A stretch of 7,620 nucleotides of DNA. Origin: an uncultured Bacteroidota bacterium (GTDB lineage: Bacteria; Bacteroidota; Bacteroidia; NS11-12g; UBA955). The notes beneath the pieces are model-generated. The model worked only from the letters and a program-made list of their open reading frames with translations. It did no database searches and was not told where the DNA came from. The position numbers and the translations under genes were made by a program. Positions 1 through 7,233 of this stretch are shown here, piece after piece. Position 1 is the stretch's first letter. Every line of letters begins with the position of its first letter. The stretch lies in the NCBI GenBank assembly GCA_903953615.1, contig CAJBKH010000028.1, positions 1-7,620 of the forward strand, read 5' to 3'.

Positions 1-1029
1 ATTCAAAATGCCCGACAAAAGATAGTAAGGCAAACGAATAGTTTGATGGTCTTTACCTATTTTCAAATAGGCCAGCTGATTGTTGAACAAGAGCAAAAAG
101 GAAAACAAAAAGCAGCTTTCGGTCAACAAACGCTATTACTTCTTAGTAAATCATTGGTGAAGGAGTTTGGAAGGGGTTTTTCGGTTGACAATTTAGAGAA
201 TATGAGAAAATTTTATCTAACATTTTCAATTTCCGATACAGCGTCTCGGAAATTGAAACCAATGCAGGTGCTAGATAAAAAATCCGAGACAGTGTCTCGG
301 AGATTGCAAGAAAATTACTTTAAAAAATTTTCAGAACGATTTCAATTGTCATGGTCGCATTATGTGATACTTAGTAGAATTGACGATGGGAATGAACGTT
401 CTTTTTATGAAATTGAATCTATTCAAAATATTTGGAGCGTGCGAGAGTTACAAAGGCAATTGGAGAGCGGTTTGTTTGAACGACTCACCTTAAGCAAAAG
501 TCCAAATAAAGTTAAAGAATTAGCAAAAAAGGGACATATAATTGAAAAGCCTGAAGATGTATTAAAGACACCATATGTTTTGGAATTTTTAGGTCTAGAC
601 GAAAAAATTAGCTATTCAGAAACCGACTTAGAAACAGCTATAATAAACAAAATTGAACATTTTCTATTAGAGATGGGGAAAGGATTCCTATTTCAAGGTA
701 GGCAGGTTCGATTTTCTTTAGAAGAAGAAAATTTTTATGTCGACCTTGTTTTATACAATAGGCTATTGCAATGTTTTGTTTTGATAGATTTAAAAATTGG
801 AAAACTCAGACATCAAGATATTGGCCAGATGCAAATGTATGTTAACTACTACGATCGTTTTATAAAACAGAAATTTGAAAAGCCCACGATAGGCATCATT
901 ATCTGCAAGGATAAATCGGATGCGGTGGTTGAAATTACTTTGCCCAAGGATAATAAACAAATATTTGCCTCGCAATATAAATTGTTTTTGCCAAGCAAGG
1001 CAATACTTAAGAAATTAGTAACAGAATAA
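1..1029 (+). CDS. DUF1016/YhcG-family PD-(D/E)XK nuclease-domain protein, 5'-truncated by window edge
   Basis: The frame is open to base 1. The first residues, IQNARQKIVRQTNSLMVFTY, already match the DUF1016 N-terminal pattern (ARQ...N...V..Y..IG), so the TTG at 43 and ATG at 46 are internal and the true start lies to the left. The N-terminal DUF1016 helical domain runs to about base 230 (IGQLIVEQEQKG, then FSVDNLENMRKFY). A variable linker (about 230-335) follows. The second part opens with LSWSHYVIL, WSVRELQRQLESGLFERL and a C-terminal PD-(D/E)XK nuclease fold. In that fold D (742-744, in YVDLVLYNR) and D-L-K (787-795, in VLIDLKIG) are the probable metal and catalytic residues, followed by DIGQMQMYVNYYDR and the typical end LPSKAILKKL. 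Members are predicted DNA nucleases, often found near restriction or mobile genes; the cellular role is not established. Sampled 60-base rows are 27-32% G+C against 40-48% in cphA, which hints at transfer. Family assignment is secure, function is not. Confidence 0.93.
   Translation: MQNARQKIVRQTNSLMVFTYFQIGQLIVEQEQKGKQKAAFGQQTLLLLSKSLVKEFGRGFSVDNLENMRKFYLTFSISDTASRKLKPMQVLDKKSETVSRRLQENYFKKFSERFQLSWSHYVILSRIDDGNERSFYEIESIQNIWSVRELQRQLESGLFERLTLSKSPNKVKELAKKGHIIEKPEDVLKTPYVLEFLGLDEKISYSETDLETAIINKIEHFLLEMGKGFLFQGRQVRFSLEEENFYVDLVLYNRLLQCFVLIDLKIGKLRHQDIGQMQMYVNYYDRFIKQKFEKPTIGIIICKDKSDAVVEITLPKDNKQIFASQYKLFLPSKAILKKLVTE
232..306 (+). repeat. In-frame direct repeat (2 x 24 bp) with palindromic second copy, in nuclease linker
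   Basis: Bases 232-255 and 283-306 match at 21 of 24 positions, are offset by 51 bp (17 codons), and encode SDTASRKL and SETVSRRL. The 27 bases following each copy do not match, so only the 24-bp core is shared. The second copy contains a perfect inverted repeat at 283-301: TCCGAGACA, one central G, TGTCTCGGA. The first copy has lost this symmetry at several positions. Both sit in the variable linker between the DUF1016 N-terminal domain and the LSWSHY segment, where length changes are likely tolerated. It may be a small duplicated palindromic element or simple internal duplication; function unknown. Confidence 0.75.
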
Positions 1030-1106
1030 ATTTTTCTCGCAAGGTAAAAGTAGCTATATGTTTTTATACTTGAATTGTATAATCATGATTTATTTTGAAT
1101 GATTAT

Positions 1107-2231
1107 CTATTTCGCGTCAATCAACCACTGTCCTAACATCACTTCATCTACTTGCCCTGCACTGCTGTGATTATTCGTCAATATGACGAAGCAAATATCT
1201 TTGTCGAAGCGGTTCCAGAAGAAAGTCCAGAAGCCACGCCACCAGCCGTTATGGTAGGTCCACTGACCATTGGGTGTTAACTTTAAACGAAAACCTAAAC
1301 CATAACTACCGCCATAAATATTTGGTCCGAAGCTTGGGGTTTGCAACATGGCCATTAAGTCTTTGTTCAATAAACGCCCATCTAACAAGCCACGGTGAAA
1401 AAGAAACATATCCTCTACACTGCTATAAGCACTTTTATCGCCTAAGATACCATCCATGTAATAGGTTTCGTTGTAGACATATTTATCGAATCTGCCAGTC
1501 ATTACAGGCGAATGATTAGCCGCAGGTTTGTAACCATAGAAAAATGTATTGCGCATGCCGCAAGGTTTAAAAATATTTTCTCTCACAAATTCAGGAAAAC
1601 TTTTGCCAGAAATTTCTTCGATGAGTACAGCTAAAAATGCAAAATTAGAATTGCAATAGCTAAAAGAAACATCCGGTTTTAAATAAGGTGTTGGTTGGTG
1701 TTTCACCATGAAATCATAAAAATCTTTATTGCACATACAACGTCCCGTATCCTGCCAATAAACATCTGTAAAATACATGTAATTGGCCAACCCACTGCGG
1801 TGATTGAGCAACTGACGAACGGTAACATCGCTATAAGGAAAATCTTTTAAATAAGATTTCACACTGCTATCGATGTTAATTTGTTTGCGCTGCACTAGTA
1901 GCAAGGTTGCTACGCCTGTAATGGTTTTAGAGACCGAGGCCAATTGAAACAAGCCATTTAAAGGCATCTTTTCTTTTTTATAAGCATCGGCATAACCATA
2001 CGCTTTTTTAAATTGTTTATGACCCTTGGTCATTAAAACGGTGCCGTTAAAATCGTGACTGAAATAGGCATCTAAACTATCGGTAAAGGATTTGCTGAAG
2101 CTTGTAAAACTATCAGGCAACGTATAAAAACTATCGGTAATGGCGACTGACTTTTTTTTCGAATTAACCGATGTATTGCATTGAACAAATAGAAAAAGGA
2201 GGAGAGAAAAAACGAGTAATCTTGGCATCAT
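1107..2231 (-). CDS. Exported serine hydrolase, class C beta-lactamase / D-aminopeptidase superfamily
   Basis: This 374-residue protein belongs to the penicillin-binding-protein-like serine hydrolases (Beta-lactamase, PF00144 type). Visible motifs are SVSK at 99-102 (S-x-x-K, nucleophile S99 and general base K102), the LLNHRSGL signature at 141-148, Y192-C-N194 (Y-x-N), and HNG at 327-329 as the third active-site element in place of KTG. An N-terminal hydrophobic segment (residues 4-17) ends in FVQC. C18 could be lipidated, but Q at -1 is atypical for a lipobox, so it could instead be anchored or cleaved otherwise. It should act in the periplasm or at the cell surface. Superfamily members are esterases, D-amino-acid peptidases or beta-lactamases, and the substrate cannot be told from sequence. 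Two tandem ATGs (2229-2231, 2226-2228) are both possible starts and both keep the signal segment. The gene is convergent with the nuclease gene, 77 bp apart, with no clear terminator between them. Confidence 0.92.
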   Translation of the reverse strand: MMPRLLVFSLLLFLFVQCNTSVNSKKKSVAITDSFYTLPDSFTSFSKSFTDSLDAYFSHDFNGTVLMTKGHKQFKKAYGYADAYKKEKMPLNGLFQLASVSKTITGVATLLLVQRKQINIDSSVKSYLKDFPYSDVTVRQLLNHRSGLANYMYFTDVYWQDTGRCMCNKDFYDFMVKHQPTPYLKPDVSFSYCNSNFAFLAVLIEEISGKSFPEFVRENIFKPCGMRNTFFYGYKPAANHSPVMTGRFDKYVYNETYYMDGILGDKSAYSSVEDMFLFHRGLLDGRLLNKDLMAMLQTPSFGPNIYGGSYGLGFRLKLTPNGQWTYHNGWWRGFWTFFWNRFDKDICFVILTNNHSSAGQVDEVMLGQWLIDAK

Positions 2232-2268
2232 AAAAAAGTCCCGAAAAATATTACTTTTTCGGGACTTT
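2232..2268 (-). terminator. Strong intrinsic terminator after the 2289-3182 lipoprotein gene
   Basis: Read on the minus strand, a perfect 14-bp stem (arms at 2268-2255 and 2248-2235, core GTCCCG/CGGGAC flanked by A/T pairs) encloses a 6-nt loop (2254-2249). It runs into a six-T tract at 2237-2232. It begins 21 nt past the stop codon of the lipoprotein gene, as expected for its terminator. Oddly, the last T of the tract is directly followed by the ATGATG start of the serine hydrolase, so the same hairpin occupies that gene's entire 5' flank. In the plus direction the hairpin lacks a good T-tract. Confidence 0.88.
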
Positions 2269-2288
2269 GAAATTAATATTACTTACAA

Positions 2289-3182
2289 TTAACGCACAAC
2301 GTAAGTGAATTCTTTGTTGTTGATTGTAGCCTTAGCAATTAAGTCGCAAGCAGCATTGCTGAATGGATCGTAATCGATTTTAATCGTTTTGTTAGTGCTG
2401 GTATTGGTTAATGTAATTTGACCAACTACAAAGGTACGCGCGCAACCCAATTCTATTTTTTTGTGTAAAGCTTTGTCGATGGTAATGGTGAAGTTTTCGC
2501 CATTGCGGTTAACACCACTTGCACTACCTATAATGTCAAACTCATCACCTAATAAACCAATGCCTGGGTCAACAGTTTTAGTAATGGTTCTATCGCTTTG
2601 CCATGATACTTTACCATTTGAATTGGTTGCAGTTGCATTGCTAACTTTTATGTTGATACTATTAGTAGAAAGACGACTTAGCGCAATAGTACCTGTTAAT
2701 TGTGTTAGGCTGGTTGGTAAACTACCGCCATAGTATTGATCAGCATCGTTTGCAGTTACAGTGAATACTGAACCAACTATGCCATAACGGTTGGTAGAAG
2801 TAATGTGCAATTTACCTGCTCTGTAACGGCCATCGTTACACAATAAGCCGAATGGGGCAACAGATTTCAAAGGGCCAAAATCAATCGTACACGCAATGCC
2901 ATCGCCATCGCTATAAGAGCTATCTGTGAAACTAACAATAGCGCCACTAGGTAATATAGTATTGCCAGCTCTTGTGCGAGAATCGTTGCTTGCGAAATCA
3001 TCTGTTACATCGAATACCGAAGTGAATTCATTTTCTGCTGTAGAATTGTCTTCAGCCGAAGTAATGGTTTCTAATGTGTTACTTGCCTCTTTTTTGCAAG
3101 AATAAAATGTGATTGATAAGCCAGCTAAGAATAAAGCACTCGCCATCATTTTAACTGCGTTTGTTTTTCTGATTTGTTTCAT
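2289..3182 (-). CDS. Secreted lipoprotein of an uncharacterised Bacteroidota family
   Basis: The 297-residue product starts with a basic n-region (KQIRK), a hydrophobic core (about residues 11-27) and the lipobox FYSC, giving lipidated C29 followed by KKE. This is a classic signal peptidase II lipoprotein of Bacteroidota. A low-complexity acidic and Ser/Thr linker (about 31-75) follows. The rest looks like a beta-rich domain with recurring features: C98-T-I-DFG, C115-NDGRYRAGKLHIT, W194-QSDRTIT, DEFDIIGSASGVNRNGENFTITI, C247 and AACD (C279). Four mature cysteines could form two disulfides. From memory it resembles a family of hypothetical Bacteroidota lipoproteins with the pattern C-x-DFG, DGR.R.GK, W.S.RT, GSASG..R.G, and CD near the end. 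I know of no function for these. It is probably outer-membrane anchored. It has its own terminator, and 73 bp separate it from the aminotransferase gene upstream; no clear promoter was found there. Confidence 0.85.
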   Translation of the reverse strand: MKQIRKTNAVKMMASALFLAGLSITFYSCKKEASNTLETITSAEDNSTAENEFTSVFDVTDDFASNDSRTRAGNTILPSGAIVSFTDSSYSDGDGIACTIDFGPLKSVAPFGLLCNDGRYRAGKLHITSTNRYGIVGSVFTVTANDADQYYGGSLPTSLTQLTGTIALSRLSTNSINIKVSNATATNSNGKVSWQSDRTITKTVDPGIGLLGDEFDIIGSASGVNRNGENFTITIDKALHKKIELGCARTFVVGQITLTNTSTNKTIKIDYDPFSNAACDLIAKATINNKEFTYVVR

Positions 3183-3255
3183 GTGTATGTTGTTTATTTA
3201 GTTTGTGAATTGTGTTTCTTTGACAACATCCTTTTTAAAAGGTTGCATTGTTTTT

Positions 3256-4437
3256 TTAAAGATTCTCAAGAATAATGCCACAAATTTTTTCAATGGCTTC
3301 ATTCTCAATGATTAAAGGTGGAGATAAACGAATTTTATTTTCGCTGTACAGAAACCAATCGATTAATAATCCTGCACTTACACATTTGTCGATGACCTGT
3401 CTGCAATAGATTTTATCTTCCAAATCGATGGCCAACATGAGACCCGTTCCAGTCACTTCTTTGATATTGGGATGCACCAATAAACGTCTAAATTCCTTCT
3501 CTTTTGCATTCGCTTTTTCGGCCAAATCATGGTCGATAATAAAGTTAAGTGCAGCCAAAGAAGCGGCACAACTTACAGGGTGCCCGCCAAAGGTATTGAT
3601 ATGGCCTAATACAGGATTGTCTTGGAATACATCCATTATTTTTTTATCGGCAATAAAACAGCCCAAAGGCATACCACCGCCAAGTCCCTTTGCCAAGATT
3701 AAAATATCTGGCACAACACAATATTTTTCTAAAGCGAATAAACTACCACAGCGCCCATAACCACTTTGTATTTCATCGAATACCAACAAAGTGCAAGTTT
3801 CATCACATCTTTTTCTAATGGCTTTGAGGTAAGCTATGTCGCTAGGTACATAGCCTTTTTCGCCCATAATGGGTTCTATGAATACAGCTGCAGTTGCATC
3901 TGTTATGGCTGTTTCTATTGCACTTAAATCGTTTTGATGGATGAAAGAAACACCTGGTAAAAGGGGTACAAATTTCTGACTGAAATACGCATCGCTCATT
4001 AAGCTCAATGCCCCATGGGTGCCACCGTGATACGCTAAATATTGGGCCACAAATTGATGTTTGCCTGTTACACGTTTGGCCAATTTCATAGCGCCTTCTA
4101 TGGCTTCGCTGCCACTGTTTACAAAATAAACCGAGTTAAGGGAGTCAGGTAAAACACTGGCCAATTTTGTTGCCAGCTCCACTTGCGGGGCTTGCACCAT
4201 TTCGCCATACACCATTAAGTGCATGTAGCTGTCGAGTTGTGCCTTAGCGGCTTCTACAACTTGCTTGTTGCCATGTCCCACATTGCTCACACTAATACCA
4301 GAGATGCAATCGATATAGGTTTTGTCTTTGGCATACATGTAGATGCCCTCAGCACGCTCTATTTGCAGGGCAAGGGGAGCCGAGGAGGTTTGACCAACAT
4401 GTTTTAAAAAAAGGCGATGGAGGGCTTGGTGATGCAA
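3256..4437 (-). CDS. Class III PLP-dependent aminotransferase (ornithine/acetylornithine aminotransferase-like)
   Basis: This 393-residue cytosolic fold-type I enzyme transfers amino groups using pyridoxal phosphate. Hallmarks are NSGSEA at 107-112 (phosphate-binding loop), Y136-H-G (cofactor stacking), D221-E-I-Q (pairs with the pyridine nitrogen), the Schiff-base lysine K250 in ILAKG, T282 in HINTFGGHP, and R370 in IRLSPPL, which normally binds the substrate carboxylate. Length is normal for the family. It resembles the Bacteroidota branch annotated as aspartate aminotransferase family protein (QTS..PL.L.IE.AEGIY, ISGI.VSNVGH, YMHLMVYGE). The true substrate is not determined; ornithine, acetylornithine or another omega-amino donor are possibilities. 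The start is TTG at 4437-4435: the upstream frame hits a stop at 4470-4468, no in-frame ATG lies between, and the first internal Met (residue 34) would remove conserved residues. It is divergent from cphA and separated by 152 bp. Confidence 0.93.
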   Translation of the reverse strand: MHHQALHRLFLKHVGQTSSAPLALQIERAEGIYMYAKDKTYIDCISGISVSNVGHGNKQVVEAAKAQLDSYMHLMVYGEMVQAPQVELATKLASVLPDSLNSVYFVNSGSEAIEGAMKLAKRVTGKHQFVAQYLAYHGGTHGALSLMSDAYFSQKFVPLLPGVSFIHQNDLSAIETAITDATAAVFIEPIMGEKGYVPSDIAYLKAIRKRCDETCTLLVFDEIQSGYGRCGSLFALEKYCVVPDILILAKGLGGGMPLGCFIADKKIMDVFQDNPVLGHINTFGGHPVSCAASLAALNFIIDHDLAEKANAKEKEFRRLLVHPNIKEVTGTGLMLAIDLEDKIYCRQVIDKCVSAGLLIDWFLYSENKIRLSPPLIIENEAIEKICGIILENL

Positions 4438-4470
4438 ATTTGTTAAAGGGTTTAATTTTTTTGTGGCTCA

Positions 4471-4478
4471 CAAATTTA
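4471..4478 (-). promoter_or_regulatory. Candidate Bacteroidota -7 promoter element for the aminotransferase gene
   Basis: On the minus strand 4478-4471 reads TAAATTTG, an exact match to the phylum's TAnnTTTG -7 consensus. A -33 TTTG is not clear; the nearest resemblance is a TATG about 22 nt upstream. Transcription starting a few bases downstream would give a leader of roughly 28 nt before the TTG codon at 4437, which fits that start. Such matches arise by chance in A+T-rich DNA, so this is moderate evidence only. Confidence 0.45.
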
Positions 4479-4589
4479 TTTATTTTAAAGAATAACACCG
4501 CATAAACTTGTTTATATGGCAAATGTTTGCTTTTTTGCACTAGACTAATAAAAATTCCTAGACATTCTTAACCCCTCATTTATTCTGAT

Positions 4590-7220
4590 ATGAAAATTGT
4601 AGACATTAAAACCATGAACGGCCCCAACTATTGGAGCATACGTAGACATAAATTAATTGTAATGCGTCTCGACCTAGAGGATATGGAGCAAAGGCCTACT
4701 AACCTCATTGATGGTTTTCTTGAACGCCTTAAAACCTTGTTTCCAACCATGCATGGTCACCGTTGCAGTCCAGGTGTGCCAGGTGGATTTTTTCAAAGGG
4801 TTGAAGAAGGCACTTGGATGGGCCATGTGATAGAACACATTGCTTTAGAAATACAAACTTTGGCGGGTATGAATTGTGGATTTGGTCGCACCAGAGAAAC
4901 CACCACCAAGGGTATTTATTTTGTGGTGTTTAATTATTTCGAACAAAAGGCTGGCGTATATGCAGCTAAAGCAGCAGTGCGTATTGCTGAGGCTTTAATT
5001 AGTAACGAACCATACCATGTAGAAGAAGATATTCAACGTTTAAGAGAAATTCGCGAAGAAGAACGTTTAGGTCCAAGTACTGGTAGTATTGTTGAAGAAG
5101 CTATTAAACGCAAAATACCCTACATCCGTTTAAACAAACGTTCATTGGTACAAATAGGCTACGGTATTAATCAAAGAAGAATACAAGCAACAGTGGTGAG
5201 TACTACAAGTAGCATTGCTGTTGAAATTGCTTGCGATAAAGAAGATACTAAAAATTTATTAGAGGCAGCAGAGATACCAGTACCAAAAGGTAGAATTTGT
5301 TATGATGATGAGGACTTAGCTGCAGCAGCTTCTCGCATTGGTTATCCTTTGGTTACTAAGCCTATTAATGGCAACCATGGCAAAGGTGCAACCACCAATA
5401 TGCGCACTTGGGAAGAATTAAAAGAAGGTTTCGAAGCCGCTAAAAAATATTCTCGCTCTGTTATTGTAGAAAAGTTTATTACGGGTCATGATCACAGAAT
5501 CTTGGTCATCAATTATAAATTTGTCGCAGCGGCCAAACGCACACCTGCATCTGTTACTGGCGACGGCAAGCACACCATTCAACAATTAATAGATATTATA
5601 AACAGCGATCCACGCAGAGGGTATGGTCATGAGAAAACATTAACCGCTATTAGGATTGATAGTTTTACAGAAAATATTTTGGCAGATAAAGGCTTAACTT
5701 TAGAATCAGTATTGCCTGCTAACGAAGAATTATTATTGAAACCAACTGCGAACATTAGTACTGGTGGAACCGCAACAGATATCACAGACATTGTGCATCC
5801 AAGTAATATTTTTATGTGCGAGCGCATTGCCCGTATCATTGGTTTAGATATTTGTGGTATCGATATTATGGCGCCAGATTTAAGTACGCCTATTAGTGAA
5901 AATGGCGGAGCCGTTTTAGAAGTGAATGCAGCCCCTGGTTTTAGAATGCACTTAGATCCAACTGAAGGTTTAGCTAGAAACGTTGCAGAACCTGTGATTG
6001 ATATGTTATACCCTCCAGGATCATCGGCCCGCATTCCAATTGTGGCGATTACTGGTACCAACGGTAAAACCACCACCACCCGTTTAATGGCGCATTTGTG
6101 CAAACAGGTTGGTCATAAAGTTGGTTATACCACCACCGATGGTGTCTACATTCAAAATGAAATGATGATGAAGGGCGATTGTACGGGTCCTATTTCTGCC
6201 GAGTTTGTATTGAAAGATCCAACAGTTGATTTTGCTGTTTTAGAATGTGCAAGAGGCGGTATTTTAAAAGCTGGTTTAGGTTTTCACAATTGCGATATTG
6301 GCATTGTTACCAATATAGCAGCCGATCATTTGGGCTTGCAAGGCATTGATACCATCGAACAATTGGCCCGCGTAAAAGCAGTTGTTGTTGAAAGTGTATT
6401 TCCAGAAGGGCATGCCATTTTAAATGCCGATGATGATTTGGTTTATAAAATGAAAGATGGTTTGGAATGTAAAGTTGCTTTTTTTAGCATGGACGAAAAC
6501 AACCCAAGAATTGTAGAACATACCAAAAAAGGTGGCTTAGCAGCAGTTTACGAAAATGGTTTCGTTACCATTATGAAAGGTGCATGGAAAATAAGAGTTG
6601 AAAAAGTAACAAACATTCCGATGACTTTTGGCGGTCGTGCTGAATTTAATATTGCCAATGCCTTGCCTGTAATTTTAGCAGCTTACTTGCGCAATTTTAA
6701 AATCGAAGATATTAAGTCGGCCTTGCAAACATTTATTCCTTCACCAGCACAAACACCTGGTAGAATGAACATGTTTAATTTCAAAAACTTTACAGTGATG
6801 GTAGATTATGCGCACAACACTGCGGGCATACAAGCCATTGGTAAATTTATTGCAAAAACCGATGCCAGCAAAAAGATTGGTATCATAGCAGGGGTAGGCG
6901 ATAGACGCGATGAGGACACCATCTCATTGGGTGCTGAAGCAGCTAAAATATTTGATGAAATTATCATTCGCCAAGACCGCAATTTAAGAGGGCGCTCGAA
7001 AAATGATATCATCGATTTGATGATACGCGGTATCAAAGAAGTAGATGAACATAAAAAGGTAACCGTGTTGCCACTAGAAAAAGAGGCCATCAATTATGCC
7101 ATCCGCCATGCTGAAAAAGATGCTTTCATAGTAATTTGTAGTGATGTAATTCCTGATGCATTAGAGCAAATTATGGAATTGAAAGAAGCCGAAGAGAATG
7201 CAGTAATGGCAAAGGCTTAG
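4590..7220 (+). CDS. cphA: Cyanophycin synthetase (CphA1 type)
   Basis: This cytosolic ATP-dependent enzyme builds multi-L-arginyl-poly-L-aspartate: the ATP-grasp domain adds Asp to the backbone and the Mur-ligase-like domain attaches Arg to its side-chain carboxyl. The 876 residues match the usual CphA length. The N-terminal domain (1-160) has GGFFQRVEEGTWMGH and the H79-x-x-E82-H83 motif, plus FGRTRET. The ATP-grasp domain (about 215-475) shows KPINGNHGKGAT (257-268), D425 in GIDIMAPD and E444-V-N446 for Mg-ATP. The Mur ligase part (about 482-870) shows the P-loop GTNGKTTT (489-496), TTDGVYI, GDCTGP, LECARGGIL, NIAADHLG, the F-GG-x-x-FN-x-x-NA motif (680-691), DYAHN (739-743) and GDRRDED (770-776). 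Both ATP sites look intact, unlike CphA2. ATG 4590 is the first start after an in-frame stop at 4569. No SD and no convincing promoter were seen. The downstream glycosyltransferase follows after 13 nt, so cotranscription is likely. Confidence 0.97.
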   Translation: MKIVDIKTMNGPNYWSIRRHKLIVMRLDLEDMEQRPTNLIDGFLERLKTLFPTMHGHRCSPGVPGGFFQRVEEGTWMGHVIEHIALEIQTLAGMNCGFGRTRETTTKGIYFVVFNYFEQKAGVYAAKAAVRIAEALISNEPYHVEEDIQRLREIREEERLGPSTGSIVEEAIKRKIPYIRLNKRSLVQIGYGINQRRIQATVVSTTSSIAVEIACDKEDTKNLLEAAEIPVPKGRICYDDEDLAAAASRIGYPLVTKPINGNHGKGATTNMRTWEELKEGFEAAKKYSRSVIVEKFITGHDHRILVINYKFVAAAKRTPASVTGDGKHTIQQLIDIINSDPRRGYGHEKTLTAIRIDSFTENILADKGLTLESVLPANEELLLKPTANISTGGTATDITDIVHPSNIFMCERIARIIGLDICGIDIMAPDLSTPISENGGAVLEVNAAPGFRMHLDPTEGLARNVAEPVIDMLYPPGSSARIPIVAITGTNGKTTTTRLMAHLCKQVGHKVGYTTTDGVYIQNEMMMKGDCTGPISAEFVLKDPTVDFAVLECARGGILKAGLGFHNCDIGIVTNIAADHLGLQGIDTIEQLARVKAVVVESVFPEGHAILNADDDLVYKMKDGLECKVAFFSMDENNPRIVEHTKKGGLAAVYENGFVTIMKGAWKIRVEKVTNIPMTFGGRAEFNIANALPVILAAYLRNFKIEDIKSALQTFIPSPAQTPGRMNMFNFKNFTVMVDYAHNTAGIQAIGKFIAKTDASKKIGIIAGVGDRRDEDTISLGAEAAKIFDEIIIRQDRNLRGRSKNDIIDLMIRGIKEVDEHKKVTVLPLEKEAINYAIRHAEKDAFIVICSDVIPDALEQIMELKEAEENAVMAKA

Positions 7221-7233
7221 GCGCTAGTTTGTA

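Noticed and set aside
43..48. TTG/ATG at 43-48 as the start of the nuclease gene
   Set aside because: The frame is open to base 1 and the 14 upstream codons match the family's N-terminal pattern, so the gene begins outside the window.
1081..1104. Inverted repeat AATCAT...ATGATT as a terminator between the convergent nuclease and hydrolase genes
   Set aside because: Arms of only 6 A+T-rich base pairs with a 12-nt loop and no good T-tract on either strand; expected by chance in this composition.
3230..3242. Palindrome CCTTTT-T-AAAAGG downstream of the aminotransferase as its terminator
   Set aside because: The 6-bp arms are mostly A/T and on the minus strand no T-tract follows. The flanking CAAC/GTTG pairing needs a 2-nt bulge.
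4349..4540. 63-codon minus-strand frame overlapping the 5' end of the aminotransferase gene
   Set aside because: It is out of frame with the conserved aminotransferase sequence, low in complexity, and has no promoter or family resemblance.
4526..4556. TTTG (4526-4529) with TAAAAATT (4549-4556) as the cphA promoter
   Set aside because: Spacing of 19 is right, but the -7 half matches TAnnTTTG poorly in its TTTG part; too weak to annotate.
5627..6103. 158-codon open frame antisense to cphA
   Set aside because: It lies wholly inside a well-conserved gene, its translation has no recognisable domain, and it looks like a codon-bias shadow. The other antisense frames over the four complete genes were dismissed for the same reason.
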